A stretch of 34,217 nt of DNA from Rhodovarius crocodyli (GTDB lineage Bacteria; Pseudomonadota; Alphaproteobacteria; Acetobacterales; Acetobacteraceae), in the NCBI GenBank assembly GCA_945901085.1, contig CAMDJV010000038.1, positions 1-34,217 of the forward strand, written 5' to 3'. Positions 24,636-34,207 of the stretch are shown piece by piece (within the stretch, counting starts at the first letter, position 1; each line of letters starts with the position of its first letter). Made by a program: the position numbers and the translations under genes. The notes beneath the pieces were generated by a model. The model was not told the origin of the DNA and did no database searches. It saw only the letters and a program-made list of their open reading frames with translations.

Positions 24636-26768
24636 ATGGTCGAGATCAGTGGTTTGCAGGTGGCCGATGAATTGGCGGCGTTCATGGCCGAGGAAGCGCT
24701 CCCCGGCACAGGGATCGCGCCCGAGCATTTTTGGGCGCAATACGCTGCCATCCTGGCTGATCTCGGCCCGAAGAATGCCGCGCTCCTGGCCGTACGCGAT
24801 GCGCTGCAGGCCAAGATCGATGCTTGGCACCGCGCCTTCCCGGCCCGGCCGGTCAATGCCGAAGCCTATACCCGCTTTCTGCGCGAGATCGGCTATCTGC
24901 TGCCCGAGGGCGAGGATTTCGCCGTCGATACCGCCTATGTCGATGATGAGATCGCCAAGACCGCAGGGCCGCAATTGGTGGTGCCAACCTCCAATGCCCG
25001 CTTCGCGCTCAACGCCGCCAATGCGCGCTGGGGCAGCCTCTATGACGCGCTCTATGGCACCGACGCCATCCCGGGCGAGCGCAAGCCTGGCTATGATGTG
25101 GAGCGTGGCGGAGCCGTCATCGCCTATGCCCGTAAGGTGCTGGATGAGATTGCGCCGCTGACTGGCGGCAGCCATGCCGATGCGCATGCCTATCAGGTGA
25201 GCCATGGCGCGCTTTCGGTGACGCTGGCGGGTGGCAGCCTGGGCCTGCAAAATCCCAGCCAATTCGTGGGCTTCACCGGCCCGGCCGAGGCACCCACCGC
25301 CATCCTGCTGAAGCATAACGGCCTGCATGCCGAGATCGTGATCGACCGCAGCCACCCCATCGGCAACAAGGATCTGGCCGGCGTGGCCGATCTGGTGCTG
25401 GAAGCGGCGCTGACCACCATCCAGGATTGCGAAGACAGCGTCGCCGCCGTCGATGCCGCGGATAAGGTGCAGGTCTATCGCAACTGGCTCGGCCTGATGA
25501 ATGGCACGCTCGAAGCCAGCTTCGAGAAGGGCGGCAAGATCATGACGCGCCGGCTCAATGCCGACCGCGTTTATACCACCGCCTCCGGCGGCAGCCTGAC
25601 CCTGCATGGCCGTTCGGTGATGCTGGTGCGCAATGTGGGCCACCACATGATGACGGATGCGGTGAAGCTTGACGGCGCCGAGACGCCCGAGACCATTCTG
25701 GACGCCATGTGCACCGTGGCCATCGCCCTGCATGATGTGAAGGCGATGCGCAATTCGCGCCATGGCAGCGTCTATATCGTGAAGCCGAAAATGCACGGGC
25801 CGGAGGAAGTGGCCTGGGCCAATGAACTCTTCGCCCGGGTGGAGGATGCGCTGAACCTCGCCCGCAACACGTTGAAGATGGGCATCATGGATGAGGAGCG
25901 CCGGACCACGGTGAACCTCAAGAACTGCATCCGCGCCGCCCGCCACCGGGTGGCCTTCATCAATACCGGCTTCCTCGACCGCACGGGCGATGAGATCCAT
26001 ACCTCGATGGAAGCGGGCGCGATGATCCGCAAGAACGACATGCGCGGCACGCCCTGGATCAAGGCCTATGAGGACTGGAATGTCGATGTCGGCCTGATTT
26101 GCGGCCTGCAGGGCCATGCCCAGATCGGCAAGGGCATGTGGGCCATGCCGGATATGATGGCGGCGATGCTGGAGCAGAAGGTAGGCCACCCCCGCGCGGG
26201 CGCCAATACCGCCTGGGTGCCCAGCCCCACCGCCGCCACGCTGCATGCGCTGCATTACCATCAGGTGGATGTGCTGGCCCGCCAGGCCGAGCTGAAGGCC
26301 GGCGGCCGCCGCGCCCAACTCGGCGATATCCTGACCGTGCCGGTGGCCGAGAACACCAATTGGGAACCCGCCGCCCTGCAGCAGGAGCTGGACAATAATG
26401 CCCAGGGCATTCTGGGCTATGTGGTGCGCTGGATCGACCAGGGCGTGGGCTGCTCCAAGGTGCCGGACATCAACAATGTCGGCCTGATGGAAGACCGCGC
26501 GACTTTGCGCATCTCCGCCCAGCACATCGCCAATTGGCTGAAGCACAAGATCGTCACCGAAGAGCAGGTGATGGAGACGATGAAGCGCATGGCCGCGGTG
26601 GTGGATGGGCAGAATGCCGCCGACGCCGCCTATACGGCCATGGCACCGGGGTTTGATGGGGTGGCCTTCAAGGCGGCTTGCGAGCTGGTGCTGGAGGGGG
26701 CTACTCAGCCCAATGGGTATACTGAGTTTGTGCTGACGGCGCGGCGGCGGGAAGCCAAAGCCGCCTGA
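24636..26768 (+). CDS. glcB: Malate synthase G
   Basis: Condenses glyoxylate and acetyl-CoA to malate, completing glyoxylate assimilation. The 710 residues match the long monomeric isoform G. Visible blocks are [44 protein letters not shown]-type segments, [55 protein letters not shown] and, near the C-terminus, [39 protein letters not shown] lies five bases before the ATG. No isocitrate lyase or glycolate oxidase gene is in the window. The gene is followed by a tandem-hairpin element facing argG. Confidence 0.97.
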   Translation: MVEISGLQVADELAAFMAEEALPGTGIAPEHFWAQYAAILADLGPKNAALLAVRDALQAKIDAWHRAFPARPVNAEAYTRFLREIGYLLPEGEDFAVDTAYVDDEIAKTAGPQLVVPTSNARFALNAANARWGSLYDALYGTDAIPGERKPGYDVERGGAVIAYARKVLDEIAPLTGGSHADAHAYQVSHGALSVTLAGGSLGLQNPSQFVGFTGPAEAPTAILLKHNGLHAEIVIDRSHPIGNKDLAGVADLVLEAALTTIQDCEDSVAAVDAADKVQVYRNWLGLMNGTLEASFEKGGKIMTRRLNADRVYTTASGGSLTLHGRSVMLVRNVGHHMMTDAVKLDGAETPETILDAMCTVAIALHDVKAMRNSRHGSVYIVKPKMHGPEEVAWANELFARVEDALNLARNTLKMGIMDEERRTTVNLKNCIRAARHRVAFINTGFLDRTGDEIHTSMEAGAMIRKNDMRGTPWIKAYEDWNVDVGLICGLQGHAQIGKGMWAMPDMMAAMLEQKVGHPRAGANTAWVPSPTAATLHALHYHQVDVLARQAELKAGGRRAQLGDILTVPVAENTNWEPAALQQELDNNAQGILGYVVRWIDQGVGCSKVPDINNVGLMEDRATLRISAQHIANWLKHKIVTEEQVMETMKRMAAVVDGQNAADAAYTAMAPGFDGVAFKAACELVLEGATQPNGYTEFVLTARRREAKAA

Positions 26769-26775
26769 GGTGGCC

Positions 26776-26849
26776 CTGGAGATGGACTTTGTCCCCCTCC
26801 AGACCTCCCCCTAGCAAGGGCCGAAAGGCCCTTGGTACCCGATCAATTT
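26776..26849. repeat. Tandem-hairpin element, single copy; likely bidirectional terminator
   Basis: Hairpin 1 is CTGGAG-at-GGAC-TTT-GTCC-cc-CTCCAG (26776-26802); a C-rich linker follows; hairpin 2 is CAAGGGCC-GAAA-GGCCCTTG (26815-26834); then comes CGATCAATT (26840-26848). The same order (TTT-loop hairpin, C-rich linker with AGCA, second hairpin, CGATCAATT) occurs on the minus strand of 6762-6824. It fills the 88-bp convergent gap between glcB and argG, so it can serve as terminator for both. Confidence 0.7.
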
Positions 26850-26856
26850 AGCCGGG

Positions 26857-28092
26857 TTATAAAGCTCCGCCTTTGCGGCCGGCCATGGCGCCTAGGCGCA
26901 GGCGCAGGGCGTTCAACTTGATGAAACCTTGGGCGTCGAATTGGTCATAGGCGCCTTGGTCATCCTCGAAGGTGACGTGCTTCATCGAGTAGAGGCTATT
27001 GGGCGATTGGCGGCCGGTGACGATGGTGTTGCCCTTATAGAGCTTGAGGCGCACCACGCCGGTCACGCTTTTCTGGCTTTCATCGGCCATGGCTTGCAGC
27101 ATGCGGCGCTCGGGGCTGAACCAGAAGCCGTTATAGACGATCTCGGCATAGCGCGGCATCAGGCTGTCCTTGAGATGCGCCGCCTCACGGTCGAGGGTGA
27201 TGCTCTCAATGGCGCGGTGGGCCTGGTAGAGGATGGTGCCGCCCGGGGTTTCGTAGCAGCCGCGGCTCTTCATGCCGACGAAGCGGTTTTCCACCAGATC
27301 TAGGCGGCCAATGCCATTGGCGCGGCCCAGGGCGTTCAGCTTGGTCAGCAGCGTGGCGGGGGAGAGGCGCTCGCCATTGATGCCCACTGCATCGCCACGC
27401 TCGAATTCCACCGTGATCTCGGTGGGGGTATCGGGCGCATCCTCGGGGCGGATGGTGCGCTGCCAGACCATTTCGTCGGGCGCATCCCAGGGCTCTTCAA
27501 GGATTTTGCCCTCGGAGGAGGAATGCAGCAGATTGGCGTCCACCGAGAAGGGTGCCTCGCCGCGCTTATCCTTGGCGATGGGAATCTGGTTCTGCTCGGC
27601 AAAGGCGATCAGCGCGGTGCGGCTGGTCAAATCCCATTCGCGCCAGGGGGCGATGACCTTCACCTCGGGCTTGAGTGAGTAATAGCCGATCTCGAAGCGG
27701 ACCTGGTCATTGCCCTTGCCCGTGGCGCCATGGGAGACGGCGTCGGCGCCCACCATTTCGGCGATTTCGATCTGCCGCTTGGCGATCAAGGGCCGGGCGA
27801 TGGAGGTGCCCAGCAGGTATTGGCCCTCATAAAGAGCATTCATCCGGAACATCGGGAAGACGAAATCGCGGACGAATTCCTCGCGCAGATCGTCGATGAA
27901 AATGTTTTCCGGCTTGATGCCGAGCAGCAGCGCCTTGTCGCGGGCCGGGCCCAGCTCCTCGCCCTGGCCCAGATCGGCGGTGAAGGTCACCACCTCACAT
28001 TGATAGGTGGTTTGCAGCCATTTCAGGATGACGCTGGTATCCAGCCCCCCCGAATAGGCCAGCACCACCTTCTTCACATCTTTCACGCGCAT
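26857..28092 (-). CDS. argG: Argininosuccinate synthase
   Basis: ATP-dependent ligase of citrulline and aspartate, the seventh step of arginine synthesis. The 411 residues from ATG 28092 open with [20 protein letters not shown]; the [10 protein letters not shown]-loop (12-20) is that of N-type ATP pyrophosphatases. [20 protein letters not shown] and [10 protein letters not shown] are conserved blocks. GGAG lies nine bases before this ATG; the start at 28149 would add 19 residues not found in the family. argF, making its substrate, is 5 kb away in a separate operon; argH is not in the window. Confidence 0.97.
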   Translation of the reverse strand: MRVKDVKKVVLAYSGGLDTSVILKWLQTTYQCEVVTFTADLGQGEELGPARDKALLLGIKPENIFIDDLREEFVRDFVFPMFRMNALYEGQYLLGTSIARPLIAKRQIEIAEMVGADAVSHGATGKGNDQVRFEIGYYSLKPEVKVIAPWREWDLTSRTALIAFAEQNQIPIAKDKRGEAPFSVDANLLHSSSEGKILEEPWDAPDEMVWQRTIRPEDAPDTPTEITVEFERGDAVGINGERLSPATLLTKLNALGRANGIGRLDLVENRFVGMKSRGCYETPGGTILYQAHRAIESITLDREAAHLKDSLMPRYAEIVYNGFWFSPERRMLQAMADESQKSVTGVVRLKLYKGNTIVTGRQSPNSLYSMKHVTFEDDQGAYDQFDAQGFIKLNALRLRLGAMAGRKGGAL

Positions 28093-28168
28093 GATCGGCC
28101 ACTCCAAAACAGGTTGCCCGGGCATAGCGACGCCTCTGGGGACTGACAACAGGGGGGGCAGCCGCCAT

Positions 28169-28183
28169 ATGACACAGCAATGA
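28169..28183 (+). CDS. Four-codon leader ORF overlapping sppA start
   Basis: ATG-ACA-CAG-CAA-TGA (MTQQ), whose TGA overlaps the sppA ATG in an ATGA. A run of seven G (28152-28158) lies ten bases before its ATG, while the sppA ATG has no Shine-Dalgarno of its own. The reading is that ribosomes enter here and re-start at sppA. It may also be chance. Confidence 0.35.
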
Positions 28184-29085
28184 CCCTAGAAGCCGATCTC
28201 CTGCTCGACCGCCGCCGCCTCAAGCGCCGGCTCACCCTGTGGCGGGTGCTGGCGGTGCTCGCCGGCCTCGGCGCCATCTGGGTGGCGCTGCCTGAGGGCA
28301 GCACGGCGGTGCTGGAGGGGGATTATGTCGCCCGGCTGGAGATTCGCGGCACGATCCGCGAGGATAGGCGGATGGTGGAGACCATCGAGCGCGCGGCCAC
28401 CAACGGCCATCTGCGCGCGGTCCTCGTGGCCATTGACAGCCCTGGCGGCACCGTGGCCGGTGGCGAGGCCATCCATGCCGCGCTGACCCACCTGGCCGCC
28501 AGCAAGCCGGTGGTGGCCATCATGGGCGGCACTGCCGCCTCGGCAGGCTATATGGTGGCGCTGCCGGCAGCGCGGATTTTTGCCCGCGAGGGCACGCTGA
28601 CCGGCTCCATCGGCGTCATCCTGCAAAGTTTTGAGGCGTCGGAACTGCTGACCCGGCTGGGGGTGCATTCGCAGAGCATTGCCTCCGGCCCGCTGAAGGA
28701 CCAGCCCAGCCCCTTTCGGCCATTGACTGAGGAGGGGCGCGCCTCCCTCACCCAGGTGGTGGAGGATATGCAGGCCAATTTCGTGCGCATGGTGGCCGCT
28801 GGCCGCAATATGAGCGAGGAGGCGGTGCGGGCCATTGCCGATGGCCGGGTGATGGCCGGTGGCCGCGCCCGTGAGGCCGGGCTGGTTGATGCCATGGGCG
28901 GCGAGCGCGAGGCGCGGGCCTGGCTGGCCGAGGCGCGGGCGGTGCCCACCAGCCTGCCGATTCGCACGCTGGAAACCCGGCCACGGCTGGAGCGGCTGCT
29001 GGCCGCGGGTACTGAGAGCCTGGCGCGGGCTTTCTTCACCGAGTGGCTGGGCCGTGGCGGGCTGTTTGCGCAGATCGCGCGTTGA
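28180..29085 (+). CDS. sppA: Signal peptide peptidase SppA (short form)
   Basis: Inner-membrane serine protease of the S49 family that degrades cleaved signal peptides. The 301 residues begin with a basic stretch and one membrane segment (about 20-38), then the ClpP-like domain with IDSPGG (85-90), nucleophile S121 in [12 protein letters not shown] and the general base K173 in [12 protein letters not shown]. This is the half-length form that assembles as an oligomer, not the duplicated E. coli form. No other in-frame start exists before the upstream stop at 28144. It is divergent from argG and followed 139 bp later by the IHF-like gene. Confidence 0.95.
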   Translation: MTLEADLLLDRRRLKRRLTLWRVLAVLAGLGAIWVALPEGSTAVLEGDYVARLEIRGTIREDRRMVETIERAATNGHLRAVLVAIDSPGGTVAGGEAIHAALTHLAASKPVVAIMGGTAASAGYMVALPAARIFAREGTLTGSIGVILQSFEASELLTRLGVHSQSIASGPLKDQPSPFRPLTEEGRASLTQVVEDMQANFVRMVAAGRNMSEEAVRAIADGRVMAGGRAREAGLVDAMGGEREARAWLAEARAVPTSLPIRTLETRPRLERLLAAGTESLARAFFTEWLGRGGLFAQIAR

Positions 29086-29224
29086 CACCCGGCCAGCACC
29101 ACGGCAACCTGACCTGGCATCGGATCACGGGTGCATTATCGCGTCGCCATAAAGCTTTGCCTCTAGAGCTGGCCCGGCCGATATGCATTATGTCCCGCAA
29201 AATTGACGTCTCGGGGAAGGCTGC

Positions 29225-29626
29225 ATGACAAAGAGCGAACTGATTGCGCAGCTGGCAATGGAAAACCCGCACCTGCGGCAGCAGGATGTGGAAGCCATAG
29301 TGGCGACCATATTCGAGGAGATCACCGCCGCCCTCTCGCGTGGGGATAGGGTGGAGCTGCGCGGCTTCGGCGCCTTCTCCGTGAAGCGGCGCGACCCGCG
29401 CCAGGGCCGCAACCCCCGCACCGGGGAGACGGTGGCGGTCTCCGCCAAGGGCGTGCCCTTCTTCAAGCCGGGCAAGGAATTGCGCGAGATCGTCAATGGC
29501 GGCCCGCCGCAGAGCAAGCCTGCGGCGCAGAAGCGGGCCCCGGCCGCAAGCGGGGGACAGGGCGGGGGCCAGGGCGCTGTGCCGGGCGCGGCCAGCGGCA
29601 AGCCGCAGCGGCTCGGCGCCGGGTAA
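29225..29626 (+). CDS. ihfB: Integration host factor beta-like DNA-binding protein, extended tail
   Basis: HU/IHF family nucleoid protein that bends DNA. Residues 1-95 give the full fold: [26 protein letters not shown], then [29 protein letters not shown] with the DNA-intercalating arm, and [15 protein letters not shown]. The start and the beta-type arm match IhfB rather than HU. The protein is 133 residues; about 35 extra at the C-terminus are Gly/Ala/Gln with scattered Lys/Arg and look disordered. GGGGAAGG lies four bases before the ATG. In many alphaproteobacteria sppA-ihfB follow rpsA, which is absent here. Confidence 0.9.
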   Translation: MTKSELIAQLAMENPHLRQQDVEAIVATIFEEITAALSRGDRVELRGFGAFSVKRRDPRQGRNPRTGETVAVSAKGVPFFKPGKELREIVNGGPPQSKPAAQKRAPAASGGQGGGQGAVPGAASGKPQRLGAG

Positions 29627-29629
29627 CCA

Positions 29630-29652
29630 CCCCGGCGGCATTTCAGCCGGGG
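29630..29652 (+). terminator. Hairpin between ihfB and pyrF
   Basis: CCCCGGC (29630-29636) and GCCGGGG (29646-29652) form a perfect 7-bp stem with a 9-base loop just after the ihfB stop. There is no T-tract, so termination is uncertain. Confidence 0.35.
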
Positions 29653-29675
29653 CAAATGAGGTCTAAAGATGGGCG

Positions 29676-30386
29676 ATGCTTGCCCGTCCAGCCACACCCG
29701 CCGCCCGTATCATCCCTGGCCTTGACTTGGCCGACCCTGCCGCTGCCGCCGCCATGGCCCGGCTGCTGGCGCCGCATATTGGCGTCCTCAAGCTAGGGTT
29801 GGAGCTTTTTGGTGCGGGTGGGCCGCCGGCGATGCGGGGTGTGGCTGAATATGCGCCGGTGTTTCTCGACCTTAAGCTGCATGATATTCCCAATACCGTG
29901 GCTTCGGCGGTGAAGGCGCTGCTGCCCATTCGCCCGGCCATGCTCACCATCCATGCCGCTGGCGGCCCGGCGATGATCACCGCCGCGCGCGAGGCGGCCG
30001 AGCGGGCGGGCGATGCGCGGCCGATCATTCTGGCGGTGACGGTGCTGACCAGTATCGATGCCGCCACCCTGGCGGGCAGTGGTGTCTCCGGCGGCACGGT
30101 GCAGCAGGTGCTGCGCCTGGCGCGGCTGGCGCTGGATGCCGGCGCCGATGGGCTGGTCTGCAGCCCGCTGGAGGTGGCGCGCATCCGCGATGCGCATGGC
30201 GCCCTGCCCTTCCTGGTGGTGCCGGGCGTGCGCCCCCATGGCAGTGCCGCGGGCGATCAGTCGCGTATCGCCACCCCGGCTGAGGCGGTGGCGGCGGGGG
30301 CGGATTGGATTGTCGTGGGCCGGCCCATCACCCGCGCGGCCGACCCGGTGGCGGCGGCGCAGGCCATTGCCGCGGAACTGGCGTGA
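29676..30386 (+). CDS. pyrF: Orotidine 5'-phosphate decarboxylase
   Basis: Converts OMP to UMP, the last step of de novo pyrimidine synthesis. The 236-residue TIM barrel carries the catalytic array D65-x-K67-x-x-D70 in FLDLKLHDIPNT, GLDLADP near the start, and VVPGVRPHGSAAGDQSRIATPAEAVAAGADWIVVGRPI at the end, which binds phosphate. The stop TGA shares a base with the trpF ATG (TGATG), so the two are coupled, linking pyrimidine and tryptophan genes in one operon. Confidence 0.97.
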   Translation: MLARPATPAARIIPGLDLADPAAAAAMARLLAPHIGVLKLGLELFGAGGPPAMRGVAEYAPVFLDLKLHDIPNTVASAVKALLPIRPAMLTIHAAGGPAMITAAREAAERAGDARPIILAVTVLTSIDAATLAGSGVSGGTVQQVLRLARLALDAGADGLVCSPLEVARIRDAHGALPFLVVPGVRPHGSAAGDQSRIATPAEAVAAGADWIVVGRPITRAADPVAAAQAIAAELA

Positions 30387-31039
30387 TGGAGGTGAAGATC
30401 TGCGGCGTCACCCAGCCGGAGACCCTGGCGCTGCTGGGCCGGCTTGGTGTGGATTTCGTGGGTTTCGTGTTCTACCCGCCCTCGCCGCGGTCGCTGACGC
30501 CGGGTGAGGCGGCGGCTCTCTCGGCCAGCCATCCGGGCGGGCCGGCGCGGGTGGGGCTTTTCGTTGATGCCGATGACGCGACCCTGGCCGGGACGCTGGC
30601 CAGCGTCAGGCTTGACATGCTGCAACTGCATGGCGCCGAGACACCGGCGCGCTGCGCCGAAATCCGCACCCGTTTCGGCCTGCCGGTGATGAAGGCACTG
30701 GGCATTGGCGTGGCGGCCGACCTCGATGCCCTGGCCGATTACGCCGATGTGGTGGATCGCTTCCTGCTCGATGCCAAGCCGCGCGCGGGTGATAGCCTGC
30801 CGGGGGGCAATGCGCATGCGTTTGAGTGGTCGCTGCTGGCCGGGCGGGCGGTGCCGCGGCCCTGGCTGCTGGCGGGCGGGCTGACGGCGGAGAATATCGG
30901 CCAGGCGATACTGGCGAGCGGTGCGGCGGGGGTGGATGTCTCCTCAGGCGTGGAAATCAGCCGTGGGGTGAAATCTGCTGCGCGGATCACTGCTTTCACT
31001 GCGGCAGCGCGCGGTGTGGTGGCTGATCGGCCGCAATAG
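30386..31039 (+). CDS. trpF: Phosphoribosylanthranilate isomerase
   Basis: Third committed step of tryptophan synthesis: rearranges phosphoribosylanthranilate to CdRP. The 217-residue barrel opens with the canonical KICGVTQPETL containing the catalytic Cys, followed by GFVFYPPSPRSLTP, MLQLHGAETPARC, and PWLLAGGLTAENIGQAI with GVDVSSGVEISRGVK. The ATG at 30386 overlaps the pyrF stop; the upstream in-frame start at 30305 lies within pyrF. trpB follows 99 bp later. Confidence 0.96.
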   Translation: MEVKICGVTQPETLALLGRLGVDFVGFVFYPPSPRSLTPGEAAALSASHPGGPARVGLFVDADDATLAGTLASVRLDMLQLHGAETPARCAEIRTRFGLPVMKALGIGVAADLDALADYADVVDRFLLDAKPRAGDSLPGGNAHAFEWSLLAGRAVPRPWLLAGGLTAENIGQAILASGAAGVDVSSGVEISRGVKSAARITAFTAAARGVVADRPQ

Positions 31040-31138
31040 GCTGGCCCGCGTCCATCTGATGGCAGGGGGCGGGTGGTGCGGCGGGTTGCGTTGTGCTTTG
31101 ACGGGGTCAGATAGACTGCTTCACCCGGGAAGACGCCC

Positions 31139-32362
31139 TTGAACAAGCCAGTATTGCCCAATTCATTCCGCACCGGCCCTGATGCGGCCGGCCGCTTCGG
31201 CACTTTTGGCGGCCGCTACGTGGCCGAGACGCTGATGCCGCTCATCCTCGAAGTGGAGGAGGCGTATAAGGCCGCCCGCGCCGATGAGAGCTTCGAGACT
31301 GAGTGGCGGCGGCTGCTGAAGGATTATGTCGGTCGGCCGAGCCCGTTATGGTTCGCCCAGCGCATCACCGAGCATTTGGGCGGTGCCCAGGTGTGGATGA
31401 AGCGCGATGAGCTGAACCACACCGGCGCGCATAAGATCAACGCCGTGCTGGGGCAGATCCTTCTGGCCAAGCGGATGGGCAAGAAGCGCATCATCGCCGA
31501 GACCGGGGCGGGCCAGCATGGCGTGGCCACCGCCACCGCATGCGCCCTGTTCAACCTGCCCTGCACCGTCTTCATGGGTGCGACGGATGTGGAGCGGCAG
31601 CAGCCCAATGTCTTCCGCATGAAGCTGTTGGGCGCCGAGGTGGTGGCGGTGACCGCCGGTGCCGCCACGCTGAAAGATGCTATGAACGAGGCGCTGCGCC
31701 ACTGGGTCGCCAATGTGACCGACACCTATTACTGCATCGGCACCGTGGCCGGCCCGCACCCCTACCCCATGATGGTGCGCGATTTTCAGAGCGTGATTGG
31801 CGAGGAGGCCCGCGCCCAGATGCTGGAGGCCACGGGGCGGCTGCCGGATACGCTGGTGGCGGCGATTGGCGGTGGCTCCAATGCCATGGGGCTGTTCTTC
31901 CCCTTCCTCGATGATGAATCGGTGGCGATGCATGGCGTGGAGGCCGGCGGCCATGGGCTGGAGATTGAGGGTGGGCATGCTGCCAGCCTGACAGGTGGCC
32001 GCCCTGGCGTGCTGCATGGCAACCGCACCTATTTGCTGCAGGATGCCGAGGGGCAGATTTTGGAGGGGCATTCCATCTCGGCCGGGCTGGATTACCCGGG
32101 CGTGGGGCCCGAGCATTCCTGGCTGCATGATATCGGCCGGGTGCAATATGTTGCGGCGACGGATAAGGCGGCGCTGGATGCCTTCCAGCTTTGCTCGAAG
32201 CTGGAGGGGATCATTCCGGCGCTGGAACCGGCGCATGCGTTGGCCCATGTCATTGAATACGCGCCGACTTTGCCCAAGGATCACATCATTCTGATGAATA
32301 TGTGCGGCCGGGGGGATAAGGACATCTTCGCGGTGGCCAAGCATTTGGGGGTGGAGCTGTGA
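31139..32362 (+). CDS. trpB: Tryptophan synthase beta chain
   Basis: PLP enzyme joining indole and serine to tryptophan, as partner of TrpA. The 407 residues include [17 protein letters not shown], the PLP lysine K99 in [26 protein letters not shown] and the phosphate-binding [10 protein letters not shown]. This is the common TrpB1 type. The start is TTG 31139, with GGGAAG six bases upstream and no better ATG. TrpA's GTG overlaps its stop (GTGA). I see no trp leader peptide in the 99-bp gap before it. Confidence 0.97.
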   Translation: MNKPVLPNSFRTGPDAAGRFGTFGGRYVAETLMPLILEVEEAYKAARADESFETEWRRLLKDYVGRPSPLWFAQRITEHLGGAQVWMKRDELNHTGAHKINAVLGQILLAKRMGKKRIIAETGAGQHGVATATACALFNLPCTVFMGATDVERQQPNVFRMKLLGAEVVAVTAGAATLKDAMNEALRHWVANVTDTYYCIGTVAGPHPYPMMVRDFQSVIGEEARAQMLEATGRLPDTLVAAIGGGSNAMGLFFPFLDDESVAMHGVEAGGHGLEIEGGHAASLTGGRPGVLHGNRTYLLQDAEGQILEGHSISAGLDYPGVGPEHSWLHDIGRVQYVAATDKAALDAFQLCSKLEGIIPALEPAHALAHVIEYAPTLPKDHIILMNMCGRGDKDIFAVAKHLGVEL

Positions 32363-33186
32363 GCGGCGTGTCGCGCATCGCCCAAACTTTCGCGGCGTTG
32401 AAGGCCGAGGGACGGGGTGCGCTGATGCCCTTCCTGATGGGTTATGACCCGGATCTGGCGACCAGTGCGGAGATTTTGCGCGGCATGCCCGCTGCCGGGG
32501 CTGATCTGATTGAGATTGGCTGCCCCTTTTCCGACCCCATGGCCGATGGGCCGACGGTGCAATTGGCCGGGCAGCGGGCGCTGAAGGCGGGTGCGACGCT
32601 GGGCGGGATTCTCGCCATGGTGCGGGATTTCCGCCAGGGCAATGACCACACGCCGATCATTCTCATGGGCTATCTTAATCCCATACTGAGCTATGGCGCG
32701 GAGCGGTTTTGCGCTGATGCAAAGGCTGCAGGGGCTGATGGCCTTATCGTCGTCGATATGCCGCCGGAGGAAAGCCAGGATTTGGCGCCCTTCGCGACGG
32801 CCCAGGGGCTGGATTTGATCCGGTTGATTGCCCCCACCACGGGTGATGAGCGGCTGCCAGGGGTGCTGCGCTCCTGCTCGGGCTTTATTTACTATGTGGC
32901 CATCACCGGCATCACCGGCACGCGCAGCGCCACCTCGGCTGATCTGGCGGTGAACATCCCCCGGCTGCGGCAGCATACGAGCCTGCCGATTGCCATCGGG
33001 TTTGGCGTGCGCACCCCGGCCCAGGCGGCTGAGGCGGCGAAGGTGGCGGATGGCGCCGTGGTGGCCTCGGCGCTGATCGAGCGGATGGCGGCCAGCCTTG
33101 ATGCCCAGGGCCGGGCGACACCGGCCACGGTGGCGACGGTGCTGGGCGATGTGCGGGCGCTGGCTGCGGCGATTCACGCCGGATAG
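32359..33186 (+). CDS. trpA: Tryptophan synthase alpha chain
   Basis: Releases indole from indole-3-glycerol phosphate and passes it through a tunnel to TrpB. The 275 residues show [11 protein letters not shown], the catalytic Glu in [19 protein letters not shown], the Asp in VVDMPPEES, and [11 protein letters not shown] with [10 protein letters not shown] for phosphate binding. It starts at GTG 32359 inside the trpB stop. In many alphaproteobacteria accD and folC follow; here the operon ends and an outer-membrane gene follows with its own promoter. Confidence 0.97.
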   Translation: MSGVSRIAQTFAALKAEGRGALMPFLMGYDPDLATSAEILRGMPAAGADLIEIGCPFSDPMADGPTVQLAGQRALKAGATLGGILAMVRDFRQGNDHTPIILMGYLNPILSYGAERFCADAKAAGADGLIVVDMPPEESQDLAPFATAQGLDLIRLIAPTTGDERLPGVLRSCSGFIYYVAITGITGTRSATSADLAVNIPRLRQHTSLPIAIGFGVRTPAQAAEAAKVADGAVVASALIERMAASLDAQGRATPATVATVLGDVRALAAAIHAG

Positions 33187-33209
33187 GGCGGCCTCACCCT
33201 TTGATAGGC

Positions 33210-33237
33210 TTGTCAATTTTTCGACGGCTGGCATAAG
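33210..33237 (+). promoter_or_regulatory. Promoter of the outer-membrane barrel gene
   Basis: TTGTCA (33210-33215, five of six) and CATAAG (33232-33237, four of six) are 16 bases apart, just after trpA. Transcription would begin near 33244, exactly where a stable hairpin starts. Confidence 0.5.
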
Positions 33238-33243
33238 GCAAGG

Positions 33244-33271
33244 AGCGCCATTGGGATGTCCCGATGGCGCT
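33244..33271 (+). other. Hairpin at predicted mRNA 5' end or trp operon terminator
   Basis: AGCGCCAT (33244-33251) pairs with ATGGCGCT (33264-33271); inside, GGG (33253-33255) pairs with CCC (33260-33262), with a T/G wobble between, giving a 12-pair stem and ATGT loop. There is no T-run after it. It can shield the 5' end of the downstream mRNA, terminate the trp operon, or do both. Confidence 0.5.
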
Positions 33272-33295
33272 ATTCGCATGCGGCGAGGCGAAGAC

Positions 33296-34102
33296 ATGGC
33301 AGCGATCATGCGACAGGTTTGGCTCATGGCAGGTTTGGCGCTGGTGATGCTGGCGCCGGCGGCGCGTTCGGGGCCTTGGCCGCAGGCCGAGGGGGGCGGG
33401 CAGCTTGTGATGTCCACCAGCTTCCAGCACCTCAATGTGCAGGGCTATGACAGCCAGGGTCGGCCCTCGGGGCGCGGCAGTTTGGACCAATTATCGGTCT
33501 CGCCCTATTGGGAGCATGGGCTGACGCAGCGCTGGACCATCGGGATTGCGCCGCGGCTGCAGGCTTCCTGGATGGATCTGGGCTATACGCGCAGCAGTAG
33601 CGTGGGCCTGGCGGATGCCGGTCTCTTCGCCCGATACGCCGTGTGGCGTGACAATGGGATGGTGCTCTCCGTGCAGGGCACGGCGGTGACGCCTGGCACG
33701 GCCTCCACCGATTCGCCGCGCATTGCGGAGGCGCATGGCTCGGTTGAGGGGCGGGCGCTGTTTGGGATCAGCCGGGCCATTGGGTCTATCAATGCGTTCA
33801 TGGGGCTGGAGGGGGCTTACCGGCTGCGTTTTGGCAGCAATGCGGATGAGGTGCGGCTGGATGCGACGATGGGCTTTCAGCCGGCGAATGGCTGGTTTGT
33901 CTTCGCGCAGAGCCTGAACACGCTGGGGATGCGCAACGCGACGGGGAATGGGGCAAATTATAGCGCCTATAAGGCGGCGCTGGCGGTGTCTTATAGCATT
34001 ACGCCGCGGCATTCGATTGTGGCGGCCTATACGCGGGATTTGAGCGGGCGAAATGTGGCGCTGGGTGACAGCTACACGCTGGGATGGGTTTACAACTACT
34101 GA
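33296..34102 (+). CDS. Putative outer-membrane beta-barrel protein
   Basis: A 268-residue exported protein I cannot assign to a named family. The N-terminus is a clear signal peptide (hydrophobic 8-22, then AARSG, cleavage near residues 24-25). The mature part alternates polar and hydrophobic residues, with many Gly, Tyr and Trp (SVSPYWEHGLTQRWTIGIAPRL, KAALAVSYSITPRHSIVAAYTRD), and it ends GWVYNY; a terminal aromatic residue is the usual barrel-assembly signal. It loosely resembles the MetA-pathway/transporter-like barrels of phenol-degradation clusters. ATG 33296 has GAGG seven bases upstream and is chosen over ATG 33278. It has its own promoter and is followed by a tRNA gene. Confidence 0.72.
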   Translation: MAAIMRQVWLMAGLALVMLAPAARSGPWPQAEGGGQLVMSTSFQHLNVQGYDSQGRPSGRGSLDQLSVSPYWEHGLTQRWTIGIAPRLQASWMDLGYTRSSSVGLADAGLFARYAVWRDNGMVLSVQGTAVTPGTASTDSPRIAEAHGSVEGRALFGISRAIGSINAFMGLEGAYRLRFGSNADEVRLDATMGFQPANGWFVFAQSLNTLGMRNATGNGANYSAYKAALAVSYSITPRHSIVAAYTRDLSGRNVALGDSYTLGWVYNY

Positions 34103-34130
34103 TGCGGCGGGACATATCTGCGGTTGGAGA

Positions 34131-34207
34131 GTCTCCGTAGCTCAGCAGGATAGAGCACCAGATTCCTAATCTGGGGGCCGTGGGTTCGAATCCCGCCGGG
34201 GACGCCA
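34131..34207 (+). tRNA. tRNA-Arg (anticodon CCT)
   Basis: A full 77-nt cloverleaf with encoded CCA: acceptor GTCTCCG/CGGGGAC (one T-G pair), D stem GCTC/GAGC, anticodon stem CCAGA/TCTGG with loop TTCCTAA, anticodon CCT at 34165-34167, T stem GTGGG/CCCGC with loop TTCGAAT, discriminator G. It reads AGG codons. No terminator is visible before the window ends. Confidence 0.97.

Noticed and set aside
24567-26546. Minus-strand open frame of 659 codons opposite glcB
   Set aside because: Long antisense frames arise from the GC-rich third-position bias; it is His/Ala/Gly-rich, has no domain, and the plus strand holds a complete malate synthase.
31040-31138. Possible trp attenuator or leader peptide before trpB
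   Set aside because: No short ORF with Trp codons and no alternative hairpins followed by a T-tract are seen.
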